A stretch of DNA of 14,187 nt from an uncultured Lachnospiraceae bacterium (GTDB taxonomy: Bacteria > Bacillota > Clostridia > Lachnospirales > Lachnospiraceae). The notes below the pieces were generated by a model. It was not told the origin of the DNA. It saw nothing but the letters and a program-made list of their open reading frames with translations, and searched no databases. The stretch lies in the NCBI GenBank assembly GCA_902803625.1, contig CADCQV010000292.1, positions 1-14,187 of the forward strand, read 5' to 3'. Position 1 is the stretch's first letter; the number at the start of each line of letters is the position of its first letter. The position numbers and the translations under genes were made by a program. Shown here in pieces: positions 1-7,500 of the stretch.

Positions 1-14
1 ACTCCCACAATCCT

Positions 15-69
15 ACCCCACACTCGCATTTCGCGGGGCCCCTTCCCCACTTCATGCTCGTGTAGGGGT
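15..69. repeat. Imperfect inverted repeat / hairpin A
   Basis: The left arm is ACCCC-ACAC-(TC)-GCAT at 15-29 and the right arm ATGC-(TC)-GTGT-A-GGGGT at 54-69. They pair as 5+4+4 bp with one bulged A and a 2x2 internal mismatch. The loop (30-53) is itself GC-rich and holds GGGGCCCC, which could form an inner stem. The element abuts hairpin B without a spacer. I see no T-tract on either side, so it is not an ordinary intrinsic terminator. Function unknown; it could be part of a repeated palindromic element or a structured RNA starting outside the window. Confidence 0.5.
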
Positions 70-131
70 GCGCCCAAAGTTCTTGTCACCACCACAAGCT
101 TTTCTTGTGTGGTGACAATTACTTTTGGCGC
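70..131. repeat. Long inverted repeat / hairpin B
   Basis: The inner arms TTGTCACCACCACAAG (83-98) and CTTGTGTGGTGACAA (104-118) pair over 15 bp with one bulged C and a 5-nt loop. The outer arms GCGCCCAAAG (70-79) and CTTTTGGCGC (122-131) pair over 10 bp with one mismatch. Short unpaired stretches (80-82 and 119-121) separate the two parts. Only TTTAA follows, so termination would be weak. The near-perfect 62-bp palindrome resembles a REP-like or miniature transposable repeat, or a strong RNA hairpin at the end of an upstream transcript. Confidence 0.6.
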
Positions 132-145
132 TTTAATCATCATAT

Positions 146-167
146 TTTCCCTTGTGGGAAGTTTTTT
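146..167 (+). terminator. Short intrinsic terminator upstream of the first chemoreceptor gene
   Basis: TTCCC (147-151) and GGGAA (156-160) form a 5-bp stem around a TTGT loop, extendable by a T146-G161 wobble pair. Six T residues follow (162-167). This is the layout of a Rho-independent terminator, with a short stem but a good T-tract. It probably ends the transcript of a gene left of the window; an attenuator for the downstream receptor gene is the alternative. Confidence 0.6.
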
Positions 168-180
168 AAGATGCTAAGAT
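152..180 (+). promoter_or_regulatory. Candidate extended -10 promoter for the dCache chemoreceptor gene
   Basis: TTGTGG (152-157), a 17-bp spacer and TAAGAT (175-180) give a weak sigma-A match. It is strengthened by TG at 172-173, which makes an extended -10. The -35 element would lie inside the terminator hairpin just upstream. I see no convincing sigma-D motif (TAAA-N15-GCCGATAT), the type often used by motility genes. The call is tentative because both hexamers are imperfect. Confidence 0.3.
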
Positions 181-223
181 AGGAAAATAAAGAGGGGAGA
201 AGAATGAGAGGAGACTTGACATT

Positions 224-2311
224 ATGAAGACAATACGTTTCAAGCTTGTCGTAGGTATTTTATTATGTTCTTTACTCACGGCTGTTATAGTGGGTGTGCT
301 CTCCATAAGAAGCACCATGCAGATCTCTGAGGCTGATTCCAGGGAGAATATGGTGAATCAGACCGCGGCAGTTGCAAATGAAATGGACTCTACGGTGCTC
401 AGGGTAGAGCAGTCGGTCAATATCCTTGCAGACATCGTTAAGAGCAGGATAAGCGAGCGTCGTTTCTTCTCGGACGTAAACTATGCGGATGCATTTACCA
501 ATGAGGTACTGGAGCAGGTTTTCCGCTTCTCCGAGCATACTGACGGAGCGATAACCAGCTATATCCGTTATAATCCCGAATACTCAAATCCAACCTCCGG
601 ATGCTTCCTTACCAGGAACAGTCTCAGCGAACCCTTTAACGCTGTCGAGCCTACGGATTTCTCTATGTATGACCCTTCGGATCTTGAGCATGTGGGCTGG
701 TACTACATTCCCGTTAATAACGGCGGACCGATATGGATGGATCCCTATCTGAACAGCAATATCAATGTTTACATGATATCCTACGTGGTTCCGATATATG
801 CGGAGGACGGTACTTCCATAGGCATAGTGGGAATGGATATCGCTTTTACGGCCCTTACGGATATGATAGACGGAATTTCGCTTTTTGATACGGGCTACGG
901 CTTCCTTACGAATAAGGACGGTAATATCGTTTACCATAAGAGTGCAGAGGTAGGACAGGCTCTGTCATCCCTTGACAGCTCTCTTTCGGGAGTGGGCTCT
1001 TATATCCAGGCCACATCAAATAATACGGCTTATGAATACAAATATAACGGTGTTGAAAAGCTTTTGGTCTCAACTCCGCTTAAAAACGGGATGATACTTG
1101 TGCTTACGGCTCCGAAGAAGGAGATCTTTGCCGAAGCATATTCACTTCTCTTTATTATCCTCGGAGCCATACTCCTTGCCATAGTCGTAAGCTCTGTTGT
1201 GGGACTTCTGGTGGGGAATGGTCTTTCAAAGCCTATACACACCCTTACGGAGATAATAGGACAGACAGCAAAGCTGGATCTTACCTCTTCGGAGAGCGGG
1301 CACGAGCTGATGAAGCATAAGGACGAGATCGGACAGATGGCAAACGGCGTGTATGATATGCGTTCCTCCTTCCGTGAAATGGTCAGCTCCTTCAGAAGTG
1401 TGGAAAAGACGATAAATGAAAGCATAGATGAGCTTGACGCCATAATGAGGGAAAATAATGACCGTGCCGATAATAACAGTGAAGAGACAGGGCATCTTGC
1501 CGAGGGAATGAAGAAGGCTGCGGACAACACCTCTCAGATCGTCGAGACCGTGGAAAGGGCGAAGAACCAGACCAGGGAGATAAATTCCCTTGCCGTGAAG
1601 AGTGAGGAGGATTCCAGGGAAATACAGGTGCGGGCCGGAGAGATGGAACAAAGGAGTACCCTTTCCAGCGAAAAGACCCATGAAATGTATGATGTAATGA
1701 AGGTAAAGAGCGATGAGGCCATAGAGAAATCAAAGGCTGTAAAGCGCATAAATGAGCTTACCGACGACATCAAGAATATTTCCTCTCAGACAAACCTTCT
1801 GGCCTTAAATGCCAGTATTGAGGCTGCCCGCGCCGGAGATGCGGGACGGGGCTTTGCGGTTGTTGCCGATGAGATCGGATCACTCGCCGCAGAGACACTT
1901 AAAACCGTTGATAATATCAGCGGTATAGTGGATGAAGTAAGCGCTGCCATGGCGAATCTTAATGATTGCATAACGGAGCTTATGAGCTTTCTTGAGGAAA
2001 CCGTTCTCACAGATTACGGGATGTTTAAGGATTCCGGGGCCCGTTACAGGGAGGATGCGGACTACTTTATAGCAAAGATGGCAGAGGTGCGTTCAGGCAC
2101 CGCTTCACTGGAAAAGCATATTGAAGAGATCGTTTCTGCTGCCGAGGATATAAATAATATGACCGAGAACTCATCGAACCGTATTGACGATATCGCCGGA
2201 AGATCCGATGAGATGAGAGTATCAAATGACCAGGGCTACCGGAAGCTGTTGGAAGCAAGAGAGGCAGTAAGGGAGCTTGGAGAGATTACCGACAGATTCA
2301 ACTGGAGGTGA
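224..2311 (+). CDS. Methyl-accepting chemotaxis protein with dCache sensor domain
   Basis: A 695-residue transmembrane chemoreceptor. It senses a small molecule outside the cell and controls the CheA kinase through CheW. TM1 is about residues 7-27. An extracellular double-Cache (dCache_1-type) domain spans about 35-300, with family-like stretches GWYYIPV (158-164), WMDPY (171-175) and GIVGMDI (200-206). TM2 is about 303-330, a HAMP-like segment follows to about 385, and a long coiled-coil signalling domain ends the protein. Its conserved hairpin tip is SQTNLLALNASIEAARAGD (521-539) followed by GRGFAVVADEIGSLA. The start ATG has AGAGGAGA at 207-214, nine bases upstream. There is no C-terminal CheR/CheB-tethering pentapeptide (it ends RFNWR). 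The stop codon abuts the stop of the convergent gene. The ligand is unknown; amino acids are common ligands of dCache receptors, but I cannot confirm the full amino-acid motif. Family assignment is firm. Confidence 0.96.
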   Translation: MKTIRFKLVVGILLCSLLTAVIVGVLSIRSTMQISEADSRENMVNQTAAVANEMDSTVLRVEQSVNILADIVKSRISERRFFSDVNYADAFTNEVLEQVFRFSEHTDGAITSYIRYNPEYSNPTSGCFLTRNSLSEPFNAVEPTDFSMYDPSDLEHVGWYYIPVNNGGPIWMDPYLNSNINVYMISYVVPIYAEDGTSIGIVGMDIAFTALTDMIDGISLFDTGYGFLTNKDGNIVYHKSAEVGQALSSLDSSLSGVGSYIQATSNNTAYEYKYNGVEKLLVSTPLKNGMILVLTAPKKEIFAEAYSLLFIILGAILLAIVVSSVVGLLVGNGLSKPIHTLTEIIGQTAKLDLTSSESGHELMKHKDEIGQMANGVYDMRSSFREMVSSFRSVEKTINESIDELDAIMRENNDRADNNSEETGHLAEGMKKAADNTSQIVETVERAKNQTREINSLAVKSEEDSREIQVRAGEMEQRSTLSSEKTHEMYDVMKVKSDEAIEKSKAVKRINELTDDIKNISSQTNLLALNASIEAARAGDAGRGFAVVADEIGSLAAETLKTVDNISGIVDEVSAAMANLNDCITELMSFLEETVLTDYGMFKDSGARYREDADYFIAKMAEVRSGTASLEKHIEEIVSAAEDINNMTENSSNRIDDIAGRSDEMRVSNDQGYRKLLEAREAVRELGEITDRFNWR

Positions 2312-3484
2312 TCAATAGTCATCCAGAAAACTGTGTTTTTCGCCATCAGGGGTCTTGTAGCCTATAACGGTGCCAAGGTGAACATTTTCAACGCTCTTAA
2401 AAATGTTTGCTTCTATATACGGGTTTTTTTCCTTCAGATCCCTGATGAGCGCCTTTATTTCCGCGCGTTTGCTGCCTTTTTCGGTTCCGCCGCAGCTTGC
2501 GCAGCTTTCTGTAAGCCTGCAGGCACAGTTTATGAAGTTCAGCTTATTATGGTCCCTCCATCTTTTGATATCATTCTCACGGATAAGGTAGAGGGGGCGG
2601 ATAAGCTCCATTCCTTCAAAATTGGTGCTGTGGAGCTTCGGCATCATGCTCTGTATCTGCCCTCCGTACAGCATTCCCATCAGAATAGTCTCAATAGCAT
2701 CATCATAGTGGTGCCCAAGCGCGATCTTATTGCAGTTTAATTCCTTAGCCCTGCTGTAAAGAGCGCCTCTTCTCATCCTTGCGCAGAGATAGCAGGGTGA
2801 ATCAGCTGCGGCATCTACAACGTCAAAGATCCGGGATTCGAATACCTGGACCGGAACCTGCATAAGAGCCGCATTACTCATAATGGTTTCCAGATTGATA
2901 CTGTTGTATCCCGGATTCATTACCAGATATACGGCTTCGAAATTCTTTTTCCCATGCCTTTCAAGCTCCTGAAAGAGCTTTGCCATCAGCATGGAATCCT
3001 TTCCTCCGGAAATGCATACGGCGATCCTGTCACCGTCCTTAATAAGCTCATAATTTTTGATGGCTCTGGTGAAGCGGCTCCATAATTCGCTCCTGTAGGT
3101 TTTTATTATGCTTCTTTCTATATTTCTCCGCCTGAGTGCTGCGGCCTCAGGATCCCGGGATCTCTCTTTATTGAAATGGAGGTAACAGCCGTGGATCCCT
3201 CCGTGGATACTGTATATCTCGTAACCTCTGGGATTAAGCTCACTGCAGATCTCAAGAGAGCGCTTTCCCGAATAGCAGATCAGATATATGGGAATATCTT
3301 TTCTAAGATCGGTAATGTGGGAATCAAATTTATCCTCCGGGAAATTCATCGCTCCCGGATATGAGCCCTTCATAAAATCCTCTTCGCTACGTATATCTAT
3401 TATCATCTTATCTCTGGTGTCAGAGAGCATATCTTCGATCCTTCTGGAATAGCGCATTTTCTTATCATAACCTCCGGCTGTCAT
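2312..3484 (-). CDS. Rhodanese–TtcA-like tRNA thiolation fusion protein
   Basis: A 390-residue cytoplasmic fusion. Residues about 15-105 form a rhodanese domain with the active-site loop CYSGKRS, where Cys70 would carry a persulfide. Residues about 130-375 match the TtcA branch of PP-loop ATPases, which thiolate cytidine 32 of tRNA. They show the ATP loop SGGKDS (159-164), CYLC (Cys231, Cys234) expected to help bind an Fe-S cluster, GHHYDDAIETILM (257-269) and MLYGGQIQSMMPKL. The C-terminal region CACRLTESCASC carries four cysteines (320, 322, 328, 331), more than the usual CxxC in that area. The first ATG (3484) has no good ribosome site, whereas ATG at 3457 (Met10) follows GGAGG (3471-3475) by 13 bases and still keeps the whole rhodanese domain, so the true start may be 3457. 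The substrate base is inferred from the family. Fusion to rhodanese suggests self-supplied sulfur. Confidence 0.9.
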   Translation of the reverse strand: MTAGGYDKKMRYSRRIEDMLSDTRDKMIIDIRSEEDFMKGSYPGAMNFPEDKFDSHITDLRKDIPIYLICYSGKRSLEICSELNPRGYEIYSIHGGIHGCYLHFNKERSRDPEAAALRRRNIERSIIKTYRSELWSRFTRAIKNYELIKDGDRIAVCISGGKDSMLMAKLFQELERHGKKNFEAVYLVMNPGYNSINLETIMSNAALMQVPVQVFESRIFDVVDAAADSPCYLCARMRRGALYSRAKELNCNKIALGHHYDDAIETILMGMLYGGQIQSMMPKLHSTNFEGMELIRPLYLIRENDIKRWRDHNKLNFINCACRLTESCASCGGTEKGSKRAEIKALIRDLKEKNPYIEANIFKSVENVHLGTVIGYKTPDGEKHSFLDDY

Positions 3485-3511
3485 CCTAAGAGACTTCTGG
3501 CGTCCAAACCT

Positions 3512-3540
3512 TTTATATATTAATACCTTAGAAAATGCAA
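3512..3540 (-). promoter_or_regulatory. Candidate promoter for the rhodanese–TtcA gene
   Basis: Read on the minus strand, TTGCAT (3540-3535), a 17-bp spacer and TATAAA (3517-3512) form a sigma-A-like promoter. The -10 is good and the -35 matches only in TTG. It would start transcription near 3505, leaving a short leader before either possible start codon. Confidence 0.45.
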
Positions 3541-3573
3541 CATATAAGCTTTATTTTTGGGGTCTTTCATAGT

Positions 3574-3588
3574 TTGACATGTTATAAT
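3574..3588 (+). promoter_or_regulatory. Extended -10 promoter for the DUF2238-like gene
   Basis: TGTTATAAT (3580-3588) is a perfect extended -10 element (TG-N-TATAAT). No good -35 lies 16-18 bases upstream. A perfect TTGACA at 3574-3579 sits only three bases before the -10 and cannot act as its -35. The likely transcription start near 3595 leaves a leader of about 20 bases before the ATG at 3615. Because no terminator is visible after 4490, this promoter probably also drives the large lipoprotein gene. Confidence 0.6.
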
Positions 3589-3614
3589 GACAAGGTGTAG
3601 CCGGGAGACAGGGT

Positions 3615-4490
3615 ATGACCGGTCAGATTAAGGAAATACAGCGCAAAAAACCACGGCGGGTTTATGGATTAAGAAAGGAAATCTATCTAAGCATCATGAA
3701 TATCGGAAATTACAGAAAGCAGCTTATAGACTCATACAAAGGGAACCGGAAGACCTTTATCTTCTATACGGTTTTAAGGATACTGGTGATCCTTACCCTT
3801 ATAAGATGTATAATCACAGGGAACTATCAGAGTGCCATGCTCTGTATCCTGTCCTTGATTCTCTTCTTTATTCCCGCCATCATACAGGATAAGATGAAGG
3901 TCGTGATACCGCCGGTATTCCAGGTCATTATATTCGGCTTTATCTTCGCGGCAGAGATACTGGGAGAGGTAAACCATTACTACGTGAGGATCCACGGCTG
4001 GGACACCATGCTCCATACAATGAACGGATTCTTATGCGCAGCGATCGGGTTTTCCCTTGTATATCTCTTAAACAGGGGCAGTAAAAATGTGAATCTCTCA
4101 CCCTTCTATCTGACCCTTGTGGCCTTCTGCTTTTCAATGACCGTGGGAGTGGTATGGGAGTTTTTTGAGTTTACAATGGATCAGCTCTTCTTTCTGGATA
4201 TGCAGAAGGATTTCATTGTCCGGGAATTCGGATCGGTAACCCTTGATCCCGCCAATATGGGAACCCCCATAGACGTTGCGGGAATTACGGATACCATAAT
4301 ACATACGGCCTCCGGGGAAACCTACAAAGTAGAAGGGGGTTATCTGGATATAGGGATCATTGACACCATGAAGGATCTTCTGGTGAATCTTGCGGGTGCT
4401 GTGGTTTTTTCCTTTATCGGCTATTCCACACTTAAGTTTTCAAAGTCATCTAAAATAGCAGACAGCCTTATTATCAGACCAAAGGAGTGA
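3615..4490 (+). CDS. Six-TM integral membrane protein, DUF2238 (YjdF)-like
   Basis: A 291-residue polytopic membrane protein of unknown function. About six hydrophobic segments are visible (roughly 48-67, 72-90, 97-113, 130-152, 162-182, 250-270). The pattern resembles DUF2238/YjdF: HGWDTMLHTMNGF (127-139) in one helix, GVVWEFFEF (178-186) in another, and DTMKDLLVNLAGAVV (250-264) near the C-terminus. The acidic and histidine residues within the membrane segments are the likely functional positions. The chosen start has GGGAG (3603-3607) seven bases upstream. A second ATG at 3696 (Met28) would remove a basic tail (KKPRRVYGLRKE) but has a poorer ribosome site. It lies 46 bp before the lipoprotein gene in the same direction with no terminator, so the two are probably co-transcribed. 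Family assignment is from motif memory and only moderately sure; no catalytic function is known to me. Confidence 0.75.
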   Translation: MTGQIKEIQRKKPRRVYGLRKEIYLSIMNIGNYRKQLIDSYKGNRKTFIFYTVLRILVILTLIRCIITGNYQSAMLCILSLILFFIPAIIQDKMKVVIPPVFQVIIFGFIFAAEILGEVNHYYVRIHGWDTMLHTMNGFLCAAIGFSLVYLLNRGSKNVNLSPFYLTLVAFCFSMTVGVVWEFFEFTMDQLFFLDMQKDFIVREFGSVTLDPANMGTPIDVAGITDTIIHTASGETYKVEGGYLDIGIIDTMKDLLVNLAGAVVFSFIGYSTLKFSKSSKIADSLIIRPKE

Positions 4491-4536
4491 CCGTTCCGAA
4501 AAACACGGAGGAAGACATTTAGGAGGAGATATATAG

Positions 4537-7500
4537 ATGAAGATAACGGGAAGGACAGTTTTTTTTAAGAAAGTAACGGTAATTCTTTTAGCTCTTATTC
4601 TGTCGGTAACAGGCTGCGCTCAGGGCGGAGCCGGAGGGACAGAGGGCGGAAAGCCGTCTTCAGGCCCTTCCGGAAACAGTACGGATACCGCTGCAGAGCC
4701 TGAGGAAGAAGCGGATAAGGGCGGAGAGGAGACTCTTTTGAAGGAGCCCTTATCTTTAAGCGAAGCGGAAAAACTGCCGGCCTGGGAGTGGCAGGCTGCG
4801 GCTTCCTTTCCGGACCGCAGAGGGAAGATTGACGATACTCTGGCCCTGAACAGCCTTTTAAGCTTTGAAGGATTCAGCGGACAGGGAAAGCTTTATCTTT
4901 TAGCTTCGGAAACCGTATCTTCATTCAGCATGTATGTAAATAACCGGGAAGTGGACACCTCCGGGGTAAAAGCCGGGAGCGTATACGAGCTGGATTTTAA
5001 GGACGCCGCCGTAAACGGGCTGAATACCGTTCAGGTATCCGGTATAAAACCTATGACTGCGAAGGAAGCGGTGCGGGTCTATATCCCCTATCCCGAGGTC
5101 ATTCCGGGAAAACCGGGAGAGGAAGGGATATCGGAGGAGACACTGTCCCTTGTTTCAGACATTGTGGGATCGGACGTGGAGTCAGGCTTTACAGCAGCCC
5201 AGCTTGCAGTTATACGTAACGGAAAGCTTGTCTATGAGGATGCCTGGGGAAAGCTGAATTCATATGCACCGGACGGAAAGAAGAACACCGACAGTCCGGA
5301 AGTGACCAATGATACGATGTTTGATCTCGCCTCGGTCACAAAGATGTTTGCCACAAATTATGCGCTGCAGAAGCTTGTAACGGACGGAAAGCTCTCTATT
5401 GATGATCATATAAAGGATTTTCTCGGAGAAGGGTTTTCAGAGGATACTATGGATTTCGCATATCAGGACGCGGAGGATCCGGGACTGGAGACAATGAAAG
5501 AGTGGAAGGCGGAGCTTACCGTAAGGGATCTTCTGTGCCATCAGGGAGGCTTTCCTGCATCTCCCCGTTACTGCAATCCCTATGTGGATGCAGTGAGCCA
5601 GCGTTACGGAAAGGAATATGAAAATATCCTTTTCGCGGGAAATGATGCCTCGGAGGCAACAAGGGAGGCCACGGTTGACGCGATATGCAGGACTCCGCTT
5701 ATGTATGAGCCCGGGACAAAGACCCTGTATTCCGATGTGGACTATATGATACTTGGCCTCGTGGTGGAAAGTGTTACGGGAAAAGGACTTGATGAGTATG
5801 TAAAGGAAACCTTTTACGAGCCCCTCGGCTTAAAGCATATAACCTTTACTCCGTCGAAAAACGGTTTTTCAAAGGATGCCTCGGCTGCAACGGAGCTGAA
5901 CGGAAATACCAGGGACGGCTACCTTGATTTCCCCGGCATAAGGAAGGACACCATACAGGGAGAAGTCCATGATGAGATGGCGTACTACAGCATGGGAGGA
6001 GTTTCGGGGCACGCGGGTCTTTTTGCCAGCGCCTCGGATCTTGCAAAGCTTGCATCCGTCATGCTTACGGGTGGATACGGAGGTCATAAATTTTTCTCGA
6101 AGAATGTGATGGATCTCTTCACAGCACCGAAGAACAGCGCAGAGGCCAACTGGGGACTGGGCTGGTGGAGAGAGGGAGAGGATCAGAGAACCTGGTACTT
6201 CGGGGAGACGGGATCCGGAACCTTCGGTCATCAGGGATGGACAGGCACCCTTGTTATGGTCGATCCGGTCAAGGAGCTTGTGGTCGTATATCTTACAAAT
6301 AAGATCAATTCCCGGATAACGGATATGTCAAATCCCAATAAGTTTGACGGAGGCTATTATACCTCAGCTACCCTCGGCTTTGTACCGCAGCTTTTGCAGC
6401 TGGGGCTTGATAACGGTGATGAATTAAAGGAACCCCTGTTCAGTCTGGTTTCCGAGATGACCAATGACAGCATCAAGCTTGTGGATCCGGCAATCGCCAA
6501 TGAAGGTGGGCATCCGGCAGTCAAAAACGTGGAGAGTAAGCTTAATGTTCTACGTAAATATGCAGAGGAGTCAGGTGATCCGGAATATATAAGTGTCTGC
6601 GACGCTGTTAATGAACGCTGGACGGATTACAAAGAGGAAGCCGCCCGGTCGCCGGAGGGTATCCTTCATGATATGGGCATAGAGGAAAAGATAGAAGAAA
6701 TGCTTATGCCGGAAGTCCGCTGCTGGATAGAAAAAAACGGTGAAAGGAAGGGCGTTACTGAGCTCAATCCGGAGCTTAAGGAGGTTCTTAATAAGCATAA
6801 ATTCGGAGGAGTGGTTCTTTTCTCCGAAAATATACGGGATGCTGAGCAGACCGCTGCGCTTACCGGGGAGCTGCAGGAGGCATACAGCTTCGGAAACGAT
6901 AAGCAGAAGCTTCTTATCGCTGTAGATCAGGAAGGCGGAAGGGTGACAAGGCTTGACTACGGAACCCAGATGCCCGGAAATATGGCTCTTGGTGCAACCG
7001 GGGATACTGCTATGGCAAAGGAGGCGGCAGAGGTCATAGGCTCGGAGATAAAGAGCCTTGGCTTTAATGTGGATTTTGCTCCTGTGGTGGATGTGAACCT
7101 GAACCCTTCTAACCCGGTGATCGGTATACGTTCATTTTCGGACAGTCCGGAAATGACGGCTGATTTCGGCTGCGCCTTTATTGATGGTCTCCATAGCTCC
7201 GGGGTGGTCTCCGCACTAAAGCATTTCCCGGGACACGGTGATACCTACACGGACAGCCATACGGGGCTTCCGAGTATAGATAAGGATCCTGATACCATAA
7301 GGGAAAATGAGCTGGTGCCGTTCAGTAAATGTATTAAAGGCGGAGCAGACATGGTTATGACAGCCCATATACAGTATCCGGAGATCGAGACAGAAACATA
7401 TACATCAATAAAGGATGGACAGGAGATCACTCTTCCCGCAACCCTCTCAAAGAAGATAATAGGTGAGATCCTGAGGCAGGAGCTTGGCTTTGACGGCGTA

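Noticed and set aside
1030..1530. 166-codon minus-strand open frame inside the first chemoreceptor gene
   Set aside because: It is an antisense shadow of the HAMP and coiled-coil coding region; low-complexity Ser-rich protein with no ribosome site evidence.
2333..2740. 135-codon plus-strand frame opposite the thiolase C-terminus
   Set aside because: The minus-strand frame encodes clear TtcA motifs here; the plus-strand product shows none.
5125..6411. Serine hydrolase module considered as a beta-lactamase resistance gene
   Set aside because: SVTK/YSD/HQG motifs fit many class-C-like hydrolases, and fusion to NagZ- and NamZ-like modules points to cell-wall recycling, so no resistance claim is made.
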